DNA of 64,000 bases from positions 76,706-140,705 of the forward strand of contig CAZELM010000007.1 of NCBI GenBank assembly GCA_964512995.1. Reading direction: 5' to 3'. The first letter of the stretch is position 1. Each line of letters starts with the position of its first letter. Under the pieces are notes generated by a model. The model was not told the origin of the DNA and did no database searches. It saw nothing but the letters and a program-made list of their open reading frames with translations. The stretch comes from CAZELM01 sp964512995 (lineage in GTDB: Bacteria; CSSED10-310). Below are positions 55,743-63,741 of the stretch, piece by piece. Both the position numbers and the translations under genes were made by a program.

Positions 55743-56312
55743 TTACTCGATGACAAAATCAACAAACCGGCAATCTGTGTAACCCGCTTGGCCTACATCG
55801 TTGTAATCCACATAATTATGGGTTTTGATTGGGATTCTGGATTTCAGGTTTCCGCTGTTATCAAAGTTCAGAAGGACAAAAGGCAAAATCAAAGACGTTC
55901 CCCGATCCTCGGTGATTTCCGTAAAAGACCCATTGCTGCCATCCCCCTTGCGGGTTCCAAACAGAAATTGTTTGGCGACAATAACATCTGTGGAAATACC
56001 TCCAACATAATCCGCCCGTAATCTGCATTTAAATCCGCTCGCCGTCCGCCATATCAGCAATTCTTTATTCGGGTCAAATAATCTTAATCGCTGAACATAC
56101 TTATTTTTAAATGATTCACCATTATAAAAATGGAAGGTATTCTTTTCCCATGTGCCGATCAGCACGTTGTAATCAAGATATGCAACAACGAATGACCGAC
56201 TTTTAAAATATTCATCAATGGTCAAATGAAAATTGTCCGGATCGATATTCAGCGGCTTTGATGTTGAAGAGATCTGTATCCATTCAAGCCCATTGGCAGT
56301 CATCGTATTCAT
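55743..56312 (-). CDS. csx19: Csx19-like (TIGR03984) CRISPR-associated protein
   Basis: A 189-aa beta-rich protein. VAYLDYNVLIGTW, then VQRLRLFDPNKELLIWRT and a C-terminal DVGQAGYTDCRFVDFV match the Csx19/TIGR03984 pattern as I know it. Csx19 is a III-D accessory of unknown mechanism. ATG 56312 is chosen because GGGAG sits 8 nt upstream; an earlier ATG at 56327 would place that site next to the start. It lies between the 71-aa gene and the TIGR03986 RAMP gene. Confidence 0.75.
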   Translation of the reverse strand: MNTMTANGLEWIQISSTSKPLNIDPDNFHLTIDEYFKSRSFVVAYLDYNVLIGTWEKNTFHFYNGESFKNKYVQRLRLFDPNKELLIWRTASGFKCRLRADYVGGISTDVIVAKQFLFGTRKGDGSNGSFTEITEDRGTSLILPFVLLNFDNSGNLKSRIPIKTHNYVDYNDVGQAGYTDCRFVDFVIE

Positions 56313-56330
56313 AGCATCATCTCCCAAGTT

Positions 56331-56546
56331 CTAAGAATCACTTTCTTTTTTTTTCTCATAATCTTTTGCTTTTTTATAAATCTCATCAATCGTCATATCT
56401 TTGAACAATGCATCCTGAATTTCCATGTAATCCTTTTTTTCTTGGCTAATTTGGGATAAAAACCGGAGCATATTGACTTCACCCAATTCTTTCAGCAATA
56501 CACTGAACCCTTTTCTTTTCAATTCTGCATCACTCATGAGTTTCAT
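56331..56546 (-). CDS. 71-aa partner of the PIN protein (antitoxin-like)
   Basis: A small, charged, mostly helical 71-aa protein: MSDAELKRKGFSVLLKELGE near the start and TIDEIYKKAKDYEKKKESDS at the end. It overlaps the PIN gene by 17 nt with its own GAGGAA ribosome site. Size, helicity and order (after the PIN gene) fit an antitoxin or adaptor. I recall similar short proteins beside PIN nucleases but cannot name a family. It lies inside the CRISPR operon. Confidence 0.65.
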   Translation of the reverse strand: MKLMSDAELKRKGFSVLLKELGEVNMLRFLSQISQEKKDYMEIQDALFKDMTIDEIYKKAKDYEKKKESDS

Positions 56547-56991
56547 TTTCCAATTCCTCCATTTTCAAAATAAACGGCACAGGATTCATGATAGAAACGC
56601 CCAAATCAAGAGATGTCATTTTTTTGATGATTCCATCATCACATGTGATAAAGAAATCTGATTCACTTTCTACAGCACATGCCAAATGTAAAGCGTCTCT
56701 GGGTTTAATCCCTTTAGGCTCGAAGGACTTAGCCAAATTCCTGATTTGTTCATCAGCCGATATATACATTGTGGACAAATGCGCGATGTTTTCAATTTCC
56801 AACCGAATATCATCATAAGGATTTAAGCTGTTCTCATAGTCAAGAATAAATGACCATATAAGGTTCAATCGACCCATTTTAACCATCTGAAAAATCGCAA
56901 ACACCGCGATTGTCTCCAATTTGACTCGAATTTCAGACTGGTCATCAAATGGTCGATTATAAATATTCATATCAAGATATGCATTTTTCAT
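56530..56991 (-). CDS. PIN-domain ribonuclease
   Basis: A 153-aa PIN-fold protein. N-terminal AYLDMNIYNRPFDDQ supplies the first acidic residue, and KPRDALHLACAVESESDFFITCDDGIIKK near residues 95-123 supplies the late acidic cluster. This is the usual three-to-four-acid metal site of PIN nucleases. Its start overlaps the RAMP stop in ATGA, so it is translationally coupled into the CRISPR operon. It may be a toxin of a toxin-antitoxin pair with the next gene, or a nuclease of the CRISPR defence. The family call is firm; the role is unknown. Confidence 0.85.
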   Translation of the reverse strand: MKNAYLDMNIYNRPFDDQSEIRVKLETIAVFAIFQMVKMGRLNLIWSFILDYENSLNPYDDIRLEIENIAHLSTMYISADEQIRNLAKSFEPKGIKPRDALHLACAVESESDFFITCDDGIIKKMTSLDLGVSIMNPVPFILKMEELENETHE

Positions 56992-58364
56992 CCTGGACTA
57001 TGATTCCATAACGCATCGACCCAGTGCTGTAACATGTTTTTATCATCCAGGCTGAGTCTATTCAGATCTTTTCCGATGGAGATCGGAGTAGCGTTGTCAT
57101 AGCGGATCGTAGCACTGATCCCTTCCAACACGCCTCTGCCGATATTCTTCTCTCCACCAATGGCAAGATCGCCGGTCCATAAGTCCTTTAACACCAAGAG
57201 CATCAGCCCGGCCTCGGCCTCTTCCCAATGATGAATCCTGATTGATATTGTTATTGCATCTCCGTTTGAATTTGAAAACAAGGGCATCGTATCAAACAAC
57301 GCGGAGTCAATCGTTCCTCCCGTGAACCGATCGATTTTTATCCGTGTCTGTATCTCGGAACTAAACATCGGCAGAATACATTCTTTGACCTGGATCTTTC
57401 CTTTCTGTACCTTTTTCTTATCATCTGGATCATTACGATCAGAGATTCCTTTTTCTTCCACAATCCCAAAAAGATTATGAACAATGGAATCTGATTTTTT
57501 AATCGTATTGACAATTCGTTCGGCTCTCGCTCGTATCGCCCCCTTGATAGACGTTGCTGTCAGAACTGGCTCTCCCAGAGAACGAAGATGAACCGCATCA
57601 GGCGATTTGGGATCATCGGGGTATGATCTGATAATCAGGGAACTTTTCAGAAAGAAAGTTGCTTCTATTCTAAAACACTTTGAGTTCGTGTCAAACGGTG
57701 TTCCTAAACTTTCTGATTTGATCTCATTTTTATCAGTGAACTGCTGTGTAAGCCAGTAATATACATGCGCTTTTGTTGCTTCAGAAAAAATGAATTCATA
57801 TAAAAACTCATCTTCGAGCCTGATCGCTCCAAGGCCACTGTTGGTTTTTGCTCCGATTTGAACATGTTCATTTTTGAGAAGTGAAACCATGGTTGCGATC
57901 ATTTTTTTAACAAAAGCTTGATCCTCATCGGTATAGTCGAATTCCAATCTCAAATTAAAAACAGCTCCCCGTTCGATCACCTCGTAATCATATTTTTTCT
58001 GGTCAGCAACCAATCCCGTTTTCCCGTCAATTTTGATCCCATCCCGGATGAGGAATTTGGGAGGTTCAAGGCATTCCAAATCCGCGCACCGAAATGTACT
58101 CTGGTGTCCATCTTCATCTGTAGTTAATCTCCCCCAGAAACACTTTTTCTTCTTATTATTATCATCCGGAAATTGGTGATAATCCGGAGATGATTCGATG
58201 ATACTTTTTAAAACACCGATCAAGGATGTCGCGGGGATGAGAGGGGTTCCATCTCCACTTCGAAGCACATCGATATCGCTTCTGTCTTCTGATCCACATC
58301 CGATATGTAGTGGTGAAAGCGTTTTGATATTGCCCATTAACACGATTTTACCTTTTGTCGCCAT
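56988..58364 (-). CDS. double-domain Cas7-like RAMP (Csm3-type fusion)
   Basis: A 458-aa protein made of two RAMP/Cas7 domains. Domain 1 (1-215): LSPLHIGCGSEDRSDIDVL, then GTPLIPATSLIGVLKS and the loop IGAKTNSGLGAI (170-181). Domain 2 (230-450): PDAVHLRSLGEPVLTATSIKGAIRARAE, DRFTGG (345-350) and IGGEKNIGRG (402-411). Asp30/Asp32 and Asp256 lie where Csm3 places its target-RNA-cleaving Asp, so both halves may cut. ATG 58364 follows GAGG by 6 nt and overlaps csx10 by 17 nt. Confidence 0.85.
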   Translation of the reverse strand: MATKGKIVLMGNIKTLSPLHIGCGSEDRSDIDVLRSGDGTPLIPATSLIGVLKSIIESSPDYHQFPDDNNKKKKCFWGRLTTDEDGHQSTFRCADLECLEPPKFLIRDGIKIDGKTGLVADQKKYDYEVIERGAVFNLRLEFDYTDEDQAFVKKMIATMVSLLKNEHVQIGAKTNSGLGAIRLEDEFLYEFIFSEATKAHVYYWLTQQFTDKNEIKSESLGTPFDTNSKCFRIEATFFLKSSLIIRSYPDDPKSPDAVHLRSLGEPVLTATSIKGAIRARAERIVNTIKKSDSIVHNLFGIVEEKGISDRNDPDDKKKVQKGKIQVKECILPMFSSEIQTRIKIDRFTGGTIDSALFDTMPLFSNSNGDAITISIRIHHWEEAEAGLMLLVLKDLWTGDLAIGGEKNIGRGVLEGISATIRYDNATPISIGKDLNRLSLDDKNMLQHWVDALWNHSPG

Positions 58365-59895
58365 ATCGGTCCTCATTATGATGTGAGCGTTTTCTCATCA
58401 TGGAAAAAAAGGCTTCCAAATATACCTGATGAATCTTATTTAACTCATTATCTTCTTGCGGGTTAAAGTTGATTTCTCTACACACTTTATTCAGATTATC
58501 ATTGTTTTCAATCAGATTCGCCAAGAGGGACTGCGCTTTCATTAAAAAATCAAACAACGTTTGTGATCCATTGTGGTGGCTCTCCAATTGATTTCTTGCT
58601 GGTTTTCTCAAACGATTCAGGGATTCGCTGAATGCTGCCGGTGTATTATTTCCCTTTAACATTGCCATCAATCGTCCCAGTAACGCATTCGAAGGGAACG
58701 TTTTAAATTCCCGTTGATCAGCGATCCCTTTTTGCACGGCAGATTTCCGGATCGTATCTTTAATGAGTGTTATCAGAATCGTTTTGGTTGTTTCCGGCAT
58801 ATCAAACGATGGTTTTTCTTGTGCAAGGGATTCGCTCTTTTCCTCCTGTAAATGGCTATCTGTACTCCATCCAAAAATGCACCGACCGAATCCTTCGTGC
58901 GTCCGTTCACCGATACGAGTTTGCTGAAGCATTGCAAGCCGATGATGATCCGCAGCAGAGATGTCTTTGAGTAAAAATGTGGATCCTGCCCTGAAACAGA
59001 CTTCCGATGGTTTGCGAAGCTTCCATTTGGAAACAAATGTCTCAATTCGTCCTTTTTTGATAAACGATTTGTCGATCTTGGCGTCAAGGTATTTTTCGAG
59101 AACATTGATATCGACAGTGGAAAACCCATTCTCATTATAAAGAATGGTATCTGATAAAAAGACCAAACTAACAAGATCCTGATCCGGTTCGATTTCTGGA
59201 ACAGTCACTGGTATCGGCTTATGATCAACCCACTCAAACAAAATTTTTCCGTACTGAGCACTCTTTGATCGCCCAATATACTGCAGTGACTCATTATCTA
59301 TCACTTTATACAATTCCAATAAGTCGCATGATTCGCCGGTAATTTCTCCTTCAAACATTTGATCCTCGGAAATCGATTCATAGTTGAAGATATTCCCTTC
59401 TTCAGAGACACCTTTTTCTCTATTTCTGCCATGATGAAAGTTCAGTGATGACTCAACCCCTTTTGTATATAGCTTATCCTCTCCAATATCGACAGATAAT
59501 CCATGGGGAACACAGAAGTTATCAATGGATTTTGTCTGGACATCTTTCAAATCTTCATCATCCGTGTACAACAGATTATATATTTTTGTTTCATCTTTTT
59601 TTTCTTTTTGAATAGAAAACGGGACAGGGACATAGGAATATTCTTTCCCTTTTTTATTTTTCGAATAAATATATGCATTGCTGATTTTCAGTTTACCTGC
59701 CAGAAACCAGTCATAAAACTGGCAATCTTCATGCGCAGAGGCAAGGCCTTTTTTTACGATAACCTGGCTCGCTAACATTCCAAGAACCGTGGTCCCAGGG
59801 ATATAGTGTTCTGTACTCACAATATTCATATCCCCTGCCTTTGAAGAGATTACAACCGGTGCGATTGTTTTGATTCTGTATCTTATACGATGCAT
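58348..59895 (-). CDS. csx10: Csx10-like CRISPR-associated RAMP protein
   Basis: A 515-aa RAMP subunit diagnostic of subtype III-D. The N-terminal part has RYRIKTIAPVVISS and STEHYIPGTTVLGMLASQV, the Csx10-type entry. A glycine loop RIGERTHEGFGRCIFGW lies near residues 330-346. A helical C-terminal domain follows (370-515), which could hold a fused small subunit. Family knowledge places Csx10 at the 5' end of crRNA, like Cas5. GGAGG precedes the ATG, and the start overlaps the upstream RAMP by 13 nt. Confidence 0.8.
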   Translation of the reverse strand: MHRIRYRIKTIAPVVISSKAGDMNIVSTEHYIPGTTVLGMLASQVIVKKGLASAHEDCQFYDWFLAGKLKISNAYIYSKNKKGKEYSYVPVPFSIQKEKKDETKIYNLLYTDDEDLKDVQTKSIDNFCVPHGLSVDIGEDKLYTKGVESSLNFHHGRNREKGVSEEGNIFNYESISEDQMFEGEITGESCDLLELYKVIDNESLQYIGRSKSAQYGKILFEWVDHKPIPVTVPEIEPDQDLVSLVFLSDTILYNENGFSTVDINVLEKYLDAKIDKSFIKKGRIETFVSKWKLRKPSEVCFRAGSTFLLKDISAADHHRLAMLQQTRIGERTHEGFGRCIFGWSTDSHLQEEKSESLAQEKPSFDMPETTKTILITLIKDTIRKSAVQKGIADQREFKTFPSNALLGRLMAMLKGNNTPAAFSESLNRLRKPARNQLESHHNGSQTLFDFLMKAQSLLANLIENNDNLNKVCREINFNPQEDNELNKIHQVYLEAFFSMMRKRSHHNEDRYGDKR

Positions 59896-60536
59896 TGGTC
59901 CTCCAGTTTCTGACGAATTGAAAGCTCTTTCCCATTTTCAGACACGGTACATAGAACTTCCCCAAATCCTCGGTTTCGTTTGGTTCCCATGAAACGAAAA
60001 TGGAGGCAGGAGATCAGCAGTGTATTCAGAACAGCTTCCGATTCGGTTTTCAGATGAATATCGCCGTAAAATTCAATGCCTTGTCTGATGAGCCGCATCG
60101 TTCGTAATGAACCAGAACGGGCGACACCATCTTCGATTGCGGTTTGCTGCCGGATTTCGGTAAAGGTTTCGAGAATACGTTCTCTGGAGAGGATACTGAG
60201 ACAGTCTTTTCGGGTCAGTAAATAATCCAGCCATGCTTTGTTATTTTTATAATCATCGATAGTCAGATTAGAGAAGTAAACAGCACCGGACTTGATGTCA
60301 CCGGATCGTCCGAAAACAGTCTTGATATCCATCGGGAAATGAATCTTTGACCGTTCAAACATCTCTTTTACATCTGTTGCAGAATCCAGCAGGCACCCTT
60401 TCACTCTTTTGGAAGGGATATACGGGATACCAGTATCATCAAACACAATGTCCGTATCAATCAATGCTCCAAATCCTTCCCCGGAACCAACAAGCGTTGG
60501 GGATATCAGTTTTATTTTAAGCTGATACGTTTTCAT
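59883..60536 (-). CDS. Cas7-like RAMP protein
   Basis: A 217-aa single-domain RAMP of Csm3/Csx7 size. It begins QLKIKLISPTLVGSGEG, with DTDIVFDDTGIPYIPSKRVKGCLL (Asp28/Asp30 as candidate catalytic residues), and ends with the glycine-rich GTKRNRGFGEV. It likely forms part of the crRNA backbone. It overlaps cas10 by 20 nt and csx10 by 13 nt. Confidence 0.83.
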   Translation of the reverse strand: MKTYQLKIKLISPTLVGSGEGFGALIDTDIVFDDTGIPYIPSKRVKGCLLDSATDVKEMFERSKIHFPMDIKTVFGRSGDIKSGAVYFSNLTIDDYKNNKAWLDYLLTRKDCLSILSRERILETFTEIRQQTAIEDGVARSGSLRTMRLIRQGIEFYGDIHLKTESEAVLNTLLISCLHFRFMGTKRNRGFGEVLCTVSENGKELSIRQKLEDQCIV

Positions 60537-62103
60537 TCGCTGCCTTCCTCAGTTCAAAATCGGGATAAAATTCCATTAATTCAATCATGTCAAAATAGGG
60601 AGTTTGTTGATTCTCAAATAAAGTTTGATGGTAGTTTCGCCCAGGTATCCGGGGAAGCTTCAATCCACGAAACTCCATTTCTTTCACAAACTGTTCCGTT
60701 GATTCTTTTGAGAGGGTTAACACTTTCCGAAGCTCGTGTATTTTGTTTGTCGGAAACTGATATTTGAGCTTTGCTGTATTTTTGACAAACAAGTCAAATT
60801 GAGAATCATTATCTTGTGGCGTAATCTTATACGGTCGAAAGAATTGAGTCCCTTGAGGTACATTGAAATATTTGCTGCGAATCTTTTCAAGACTACCGGC
60901 AATGCCACCCTTTGAGACATGGAAATCCAAATACGAACATGAGTCACGGTTGTCTCTTCTTATTATTTTTTTTGCATTCCCACATAGTTCTTCCGCCAGA
61001 TGGTATCCTCTGTAAAATGGATATTTGGTTTTAATAATGGCAATACCTGCACATGCTGTTAATGGCTCTCCATCACTGACCTCTTGACTCTCAAATGCTT
61101 CAACAAATAATTTTGAAAAATAAATGCCCAATTTTCCGTCGCAGACAAAGGTGATATCATCACCACCCAAAACAATTGGACGGATCGGAAGAATTTTTTT
61201 CTGAGAAGATTCATCTATTGGGTACCTGTACCGGTCTTCTTTTGATTGAATATCAAAACCCAATGATGCCATTATTTTTTCAAAATAAAGAATAATATGT
61301 GTTAACAATTCTGAAAAAGCTTTTTCTGTTGCGCCATGCACTGATTGAGATAATTTTCGTATCTTTGGGAGAGTATTCATCTTTTTGAATCGGTCTGCCA
61401 TGCCGTTTCCATCGATATGCACAATGGCGATGTGGTTATCCTCTCCTTTTATTCCACCCAATTTATCCAGTTCATTCGTAAAGCAGAATGTATCCTTTAA
61501 AATATCACGATATCGTTCATTGATGTAGTCTTTCGCATTTTCAGATGCTTTCATTTTGGCGTAGGAAGCTCCCGATACAAATTCGTCTTTATCATTCCAG
61601 ATATCCATTGAAAATCCGCTGTGGGTGCATTCCGCAGTGATGCCATGACGCGGAATCACGGTTTCAGGAATATATTTTGATTTATTTTCTCGCAATCGTC
61701 TGAAGAGATTTGTTTTACTTTCCTCAAAATCACACAGGTCGAATGAACCGGAAGCGACGGCAGGCTGCGCTGATGGTGCATGAATTAAAAGCGAACACGT
61801 CCATCTTTTTATGAATTCTTCGGCTTTTTCTTTCTCTTTAAAAAACAAAAGTGCATTCCCACCGCCGATATAGCCGACCTCAAATGGATCTCCACAATCA
61901 ATCAGACGAATGGAATCAGGCTCATTCGTCCAGGAACTAATTGAAAATTTCTGTCTAAATATATCGGAAATCTGTTCTTCAAGATATGATTTATACATTT
62001 TTTCAACCAGATAAGATGCCCCGATATTCTCTTTCAGTTTGTTGCTTTGAAAGATATATTTCTGGATAGATACCGTATCAAGCAGTACAGCATAGCACTC
62101 CAT
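60517..62103 (-). CDS. cas10: Cas10-like protein, HD domain absent, GGDD present
   Basis: A 528-aa Cas10/Cmr2-type subunit, roughly half the usual length. The N-terminus has LLDTVSIQKYIFQSNKLKEN, and the first palm-like region includes GYIGGGNALLFF (78-89). The second palm has HIAIVHIDGNGMADRF (224-239) and VLGGDDITFV with GGDD at 313-316. These are the metal and nucleotide sites for cyclic oligoadenylate synthesis. No HD nuclease domain precedes them, so single-strand DNA cleavage by Cas10 is not expected. ATG 62103 is preferred; TTG 62109 is an alternative. GGAGGAG overlaps the preceding stop. Confidence 0.88.
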   Translation of the reverse strand: MECYAVLLDTVSIQKYIFQSNKLKENIGASYLVEKMYKSYLEEQISDIFRQKFSISSWTNEPDSIRLIDCGDPFEVGYIGGGNALLFFKEKEKAEEFIKRWTCSLLIHAPSAQPAVASGSFDLCDFEESKTNLFRRLRENKSKYIPETVIPRHGITAECTHSGFSMDIWNDKDEFVSGASYAKMKASENAKDYINERYRDILKDTFCFTNELDKLGGIKGEDNHIAIVHIDGNGMADRFKKMNTLPKIRKLSQSVHGATEKAFSELLTHIILYFEKIMASLGFDIQSKEDRYRYPIDESSQKKILPIRPIVLGGDDITFVCDGKLGIYFSKLFVEAFESQEVSDGEPLTACAGIAIIKTKYPFYRGYHLAEELCGNAKKIIRRDNRDSCSYLDFHVSKGGIAGSLEKIRSKYFNVPQGTQFFRPYKITPQDNDSQFDLFVKNTAKLKYQFPTNKIHELRKVLTLSKESTEQFVKEMEFRGLKLPRIPGRNYHQTLFENQQTPYFDMIELMEFYPDFELRKAANENVSA

Positions 62104-62110
62104 TACCAAT

Positions 62111-63394
62111 TTACTCCTCCTCGGAAATGAATGTCTGAATTTCAGATAGCAGGTCGTCGTGTTTTAAATCATCGGCTCCCAATACCAAAATATTTCCTTC
62201 GCCGCCCGTATCGTGGATGAGTTCCTGCTGTAATTTTTCTTTATCATCAGAAACCAATCGAGTGATCAGGATAGCCTTTGATTCATCGCCACCAATCTGT
62301 CTTGTTCGATGAATAATTTCAAAGCCTTTGCTTTTGCATATTCGCTTAGTAATGTCACTTGTGCAGGAAATTCCGATCATCTGGTATGATTTAAGTAAAA
62401 TCACATCTAACTCAAAATACAAATTGTTTGGCCATGTTGGTTTCTTTATTTCCCAATTCTGAAAAATGGATAATCCTGAAATTCCTTTGAGTATTTCAGC
62501 AATATGGTATTCAAGCCAGAGACCATCAAAAAACTTGACAGCTTTTTTAAATTCCTTATTTGGTATATACTGGTTGAATTTCTTTTCATGAGTAAATAAA
62601 CGATATTTTTCTGGCATGCTCATAGCTATTGAAAAAAAATGATCATTAGGTTCGAATTCATCTATCTTCTCCTGGCATAAATCTTTCTTATTCCCGATCA
62701 ATTCTCCTCTATGATTCTCGAATAGTTTTCTGTTATAACCTCCCGGAACGGCATAAAAACAATTTAATTCACCAGACTCGATCATTTTCTTGAAACCACA
62801 CAATGCTTCCGAGAATTCAAAGTTATCATCTTTGTTACGACGCTCAAATCCATGCAATCTAATCAACTCTTCAAATGTAATAGAAACCTCTCGCCTCAAA
62901 TCACCCGCGATAACCTCATCCCGGTCATCATCAAGCAAGCGGAACCTCCGCGCATCCAGATAAGAAAATGAAATATCACTCTTCAACTTTTCTTTTAATA
63001 GCCAATAGACATGAGTGCTCATGGCTTTTGTTCCGCCGGTATAGTTCAGATGAACCTTACCATTTCCCATTCCCAATTTTGTGTCCAGTTTTTCTTCGAT
63101 ATCGGAGCGGATTTTTTTTGCATGACTCACATCAGAAAGAGAAATCTTTTCAAATGGAAATTGCAGACTTTGATGTTGTTTTTCAGCATTCCATCTTGTT
63201 TTCAGGAGTTTTTCAAGATTATCTGCCTGAGTTGCGGTCCCGGACTGCAGATCGTTTTTTTCTGAATGAACCAGCCAAATCTTCTGGAGATGCTCGTTGT
63301 GTTTCAAGAAAAAATCCGCCACAACGAAATTGGGCAACGGATTGGTTCCAATCAACAGGATCAAATGGCGAAAATCAGGCCGATTACTATTCAT
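62111..63394 (-). CDS. Card1-like CARF-domain effector with PD-(D/E)xK-type nuclease
   Basis: A 427-aa protein. The N-terminal CARF-like Rossmann domain (1-170) has LILLIGTNPLPNF and the ligand loop LNYTGGTKAMSTHVY (TGGTKAM 119-125), typical of DUF1887/Card1 proteins that bind cyclic tetra-adenylate. A middle region follows, then a restriction-type nuclease (about 285-400): GLWLEYHI, FELDVILL and GISCTSD. The Asp of FELD is present, but the expected (E)xK is SxT, with Lys350 and Lys356 nearby. It is the first gene of the operon, 60 nt after the predicted transcription start, with AGAGG before the ATG. Confidence 0.78.
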   Translation of the reverse strand: MNSNRPDFRHLILLIGTNPLPNFVVADFFLKHNEHLQKIWLVHSEKNDLQSGTATQADNLEKLLKTRWNAEKQHQSLQFPFEKISLSDVSHAKKIRSDIEEKLDTKLGMGNGKVHLNYTGGTKAMSTHVYWLLKEKLKSDISFSYLDARRFRLLDDDRDEVIAGDLRREVSITFEELIRLHGFERRNKDDNFEFSEALCGFKKMIESGELNCFYAVPGGYNRKLFENHRGELIGNKKDLCQEKIDEFEPNDHFFSIAMSMPEKYRLFTHEKKFNQYIPNKEFKKAVKFFDGLWLEYHIAEILKGISGLSIFQNWEIKKPTWPNNLYFELDVILLKSYQMIGISCTSDITKRICKSKGFEIIHRTRQIGGDESKAILITRLVSDDKEKLQQELIHDTGGEGNILVLGADDLKHDDLLSEIQTFISEEE

Positions 63395-63462
63395 TTTATG
63401 CCTCTTTACTATTTTTTTTCTACAATTGCATTCGAATTTATCTGTCCGTAATCAATTTTCTT

Positions 63463-63492
63463 AATATACCATGACAATGTATCCGCTTTCAA
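63463..63492 (-). promoter_or_regulatory. candidate sigma-70-type promoter of the CRISPR operon
   Basis: Read on the minus strand: TTGAAA (63487-63492), an 18-nt spacer, and TATATT (63463-63468). Each element matches 5 of 6 consensus bases. The predicted start near 63456 leaves a 5' UTR of about 60 nt before the first gene. No other promoter was found within the operon, where genes overlap. Confidence 0.55.
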
Positions 63493-63741
63493 GAAAAAAA
63501 GTAAATCCAGCTCATGCAAATTGAATATATTCCAATTCAGTTAATATCAATGTGTGTTTCTAAAACATAACCAGAAACTACCCGAAAAAACTTTTTCGTT
63601 GCTATGGTCTGTAAATCGGATGAGGCAGAAGCCATCCAAACTGACCTCTCCCCTCATAAAACCGAATACACTCCATTAAGGTATCCGGCTCTCAGGTATC
63701 GCGTCCATCAAGATAATCGAACGCTATCTCGGGTATTTGTA
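63493..63741. other. non-coding stretch between the CRISPR promoter and the tandem repeats
   Basis: There is no CRISPR repeat-spacer pattern. An AT hairpin CGAAAAA-AC-TTTTTCG lies at about 63583-63598. A rightward frame opens at ATG 63604 and runs through the tandem repeats to the window edge, but it has no ribosome site, so I do not call it a gene. Confidence 0.45.
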
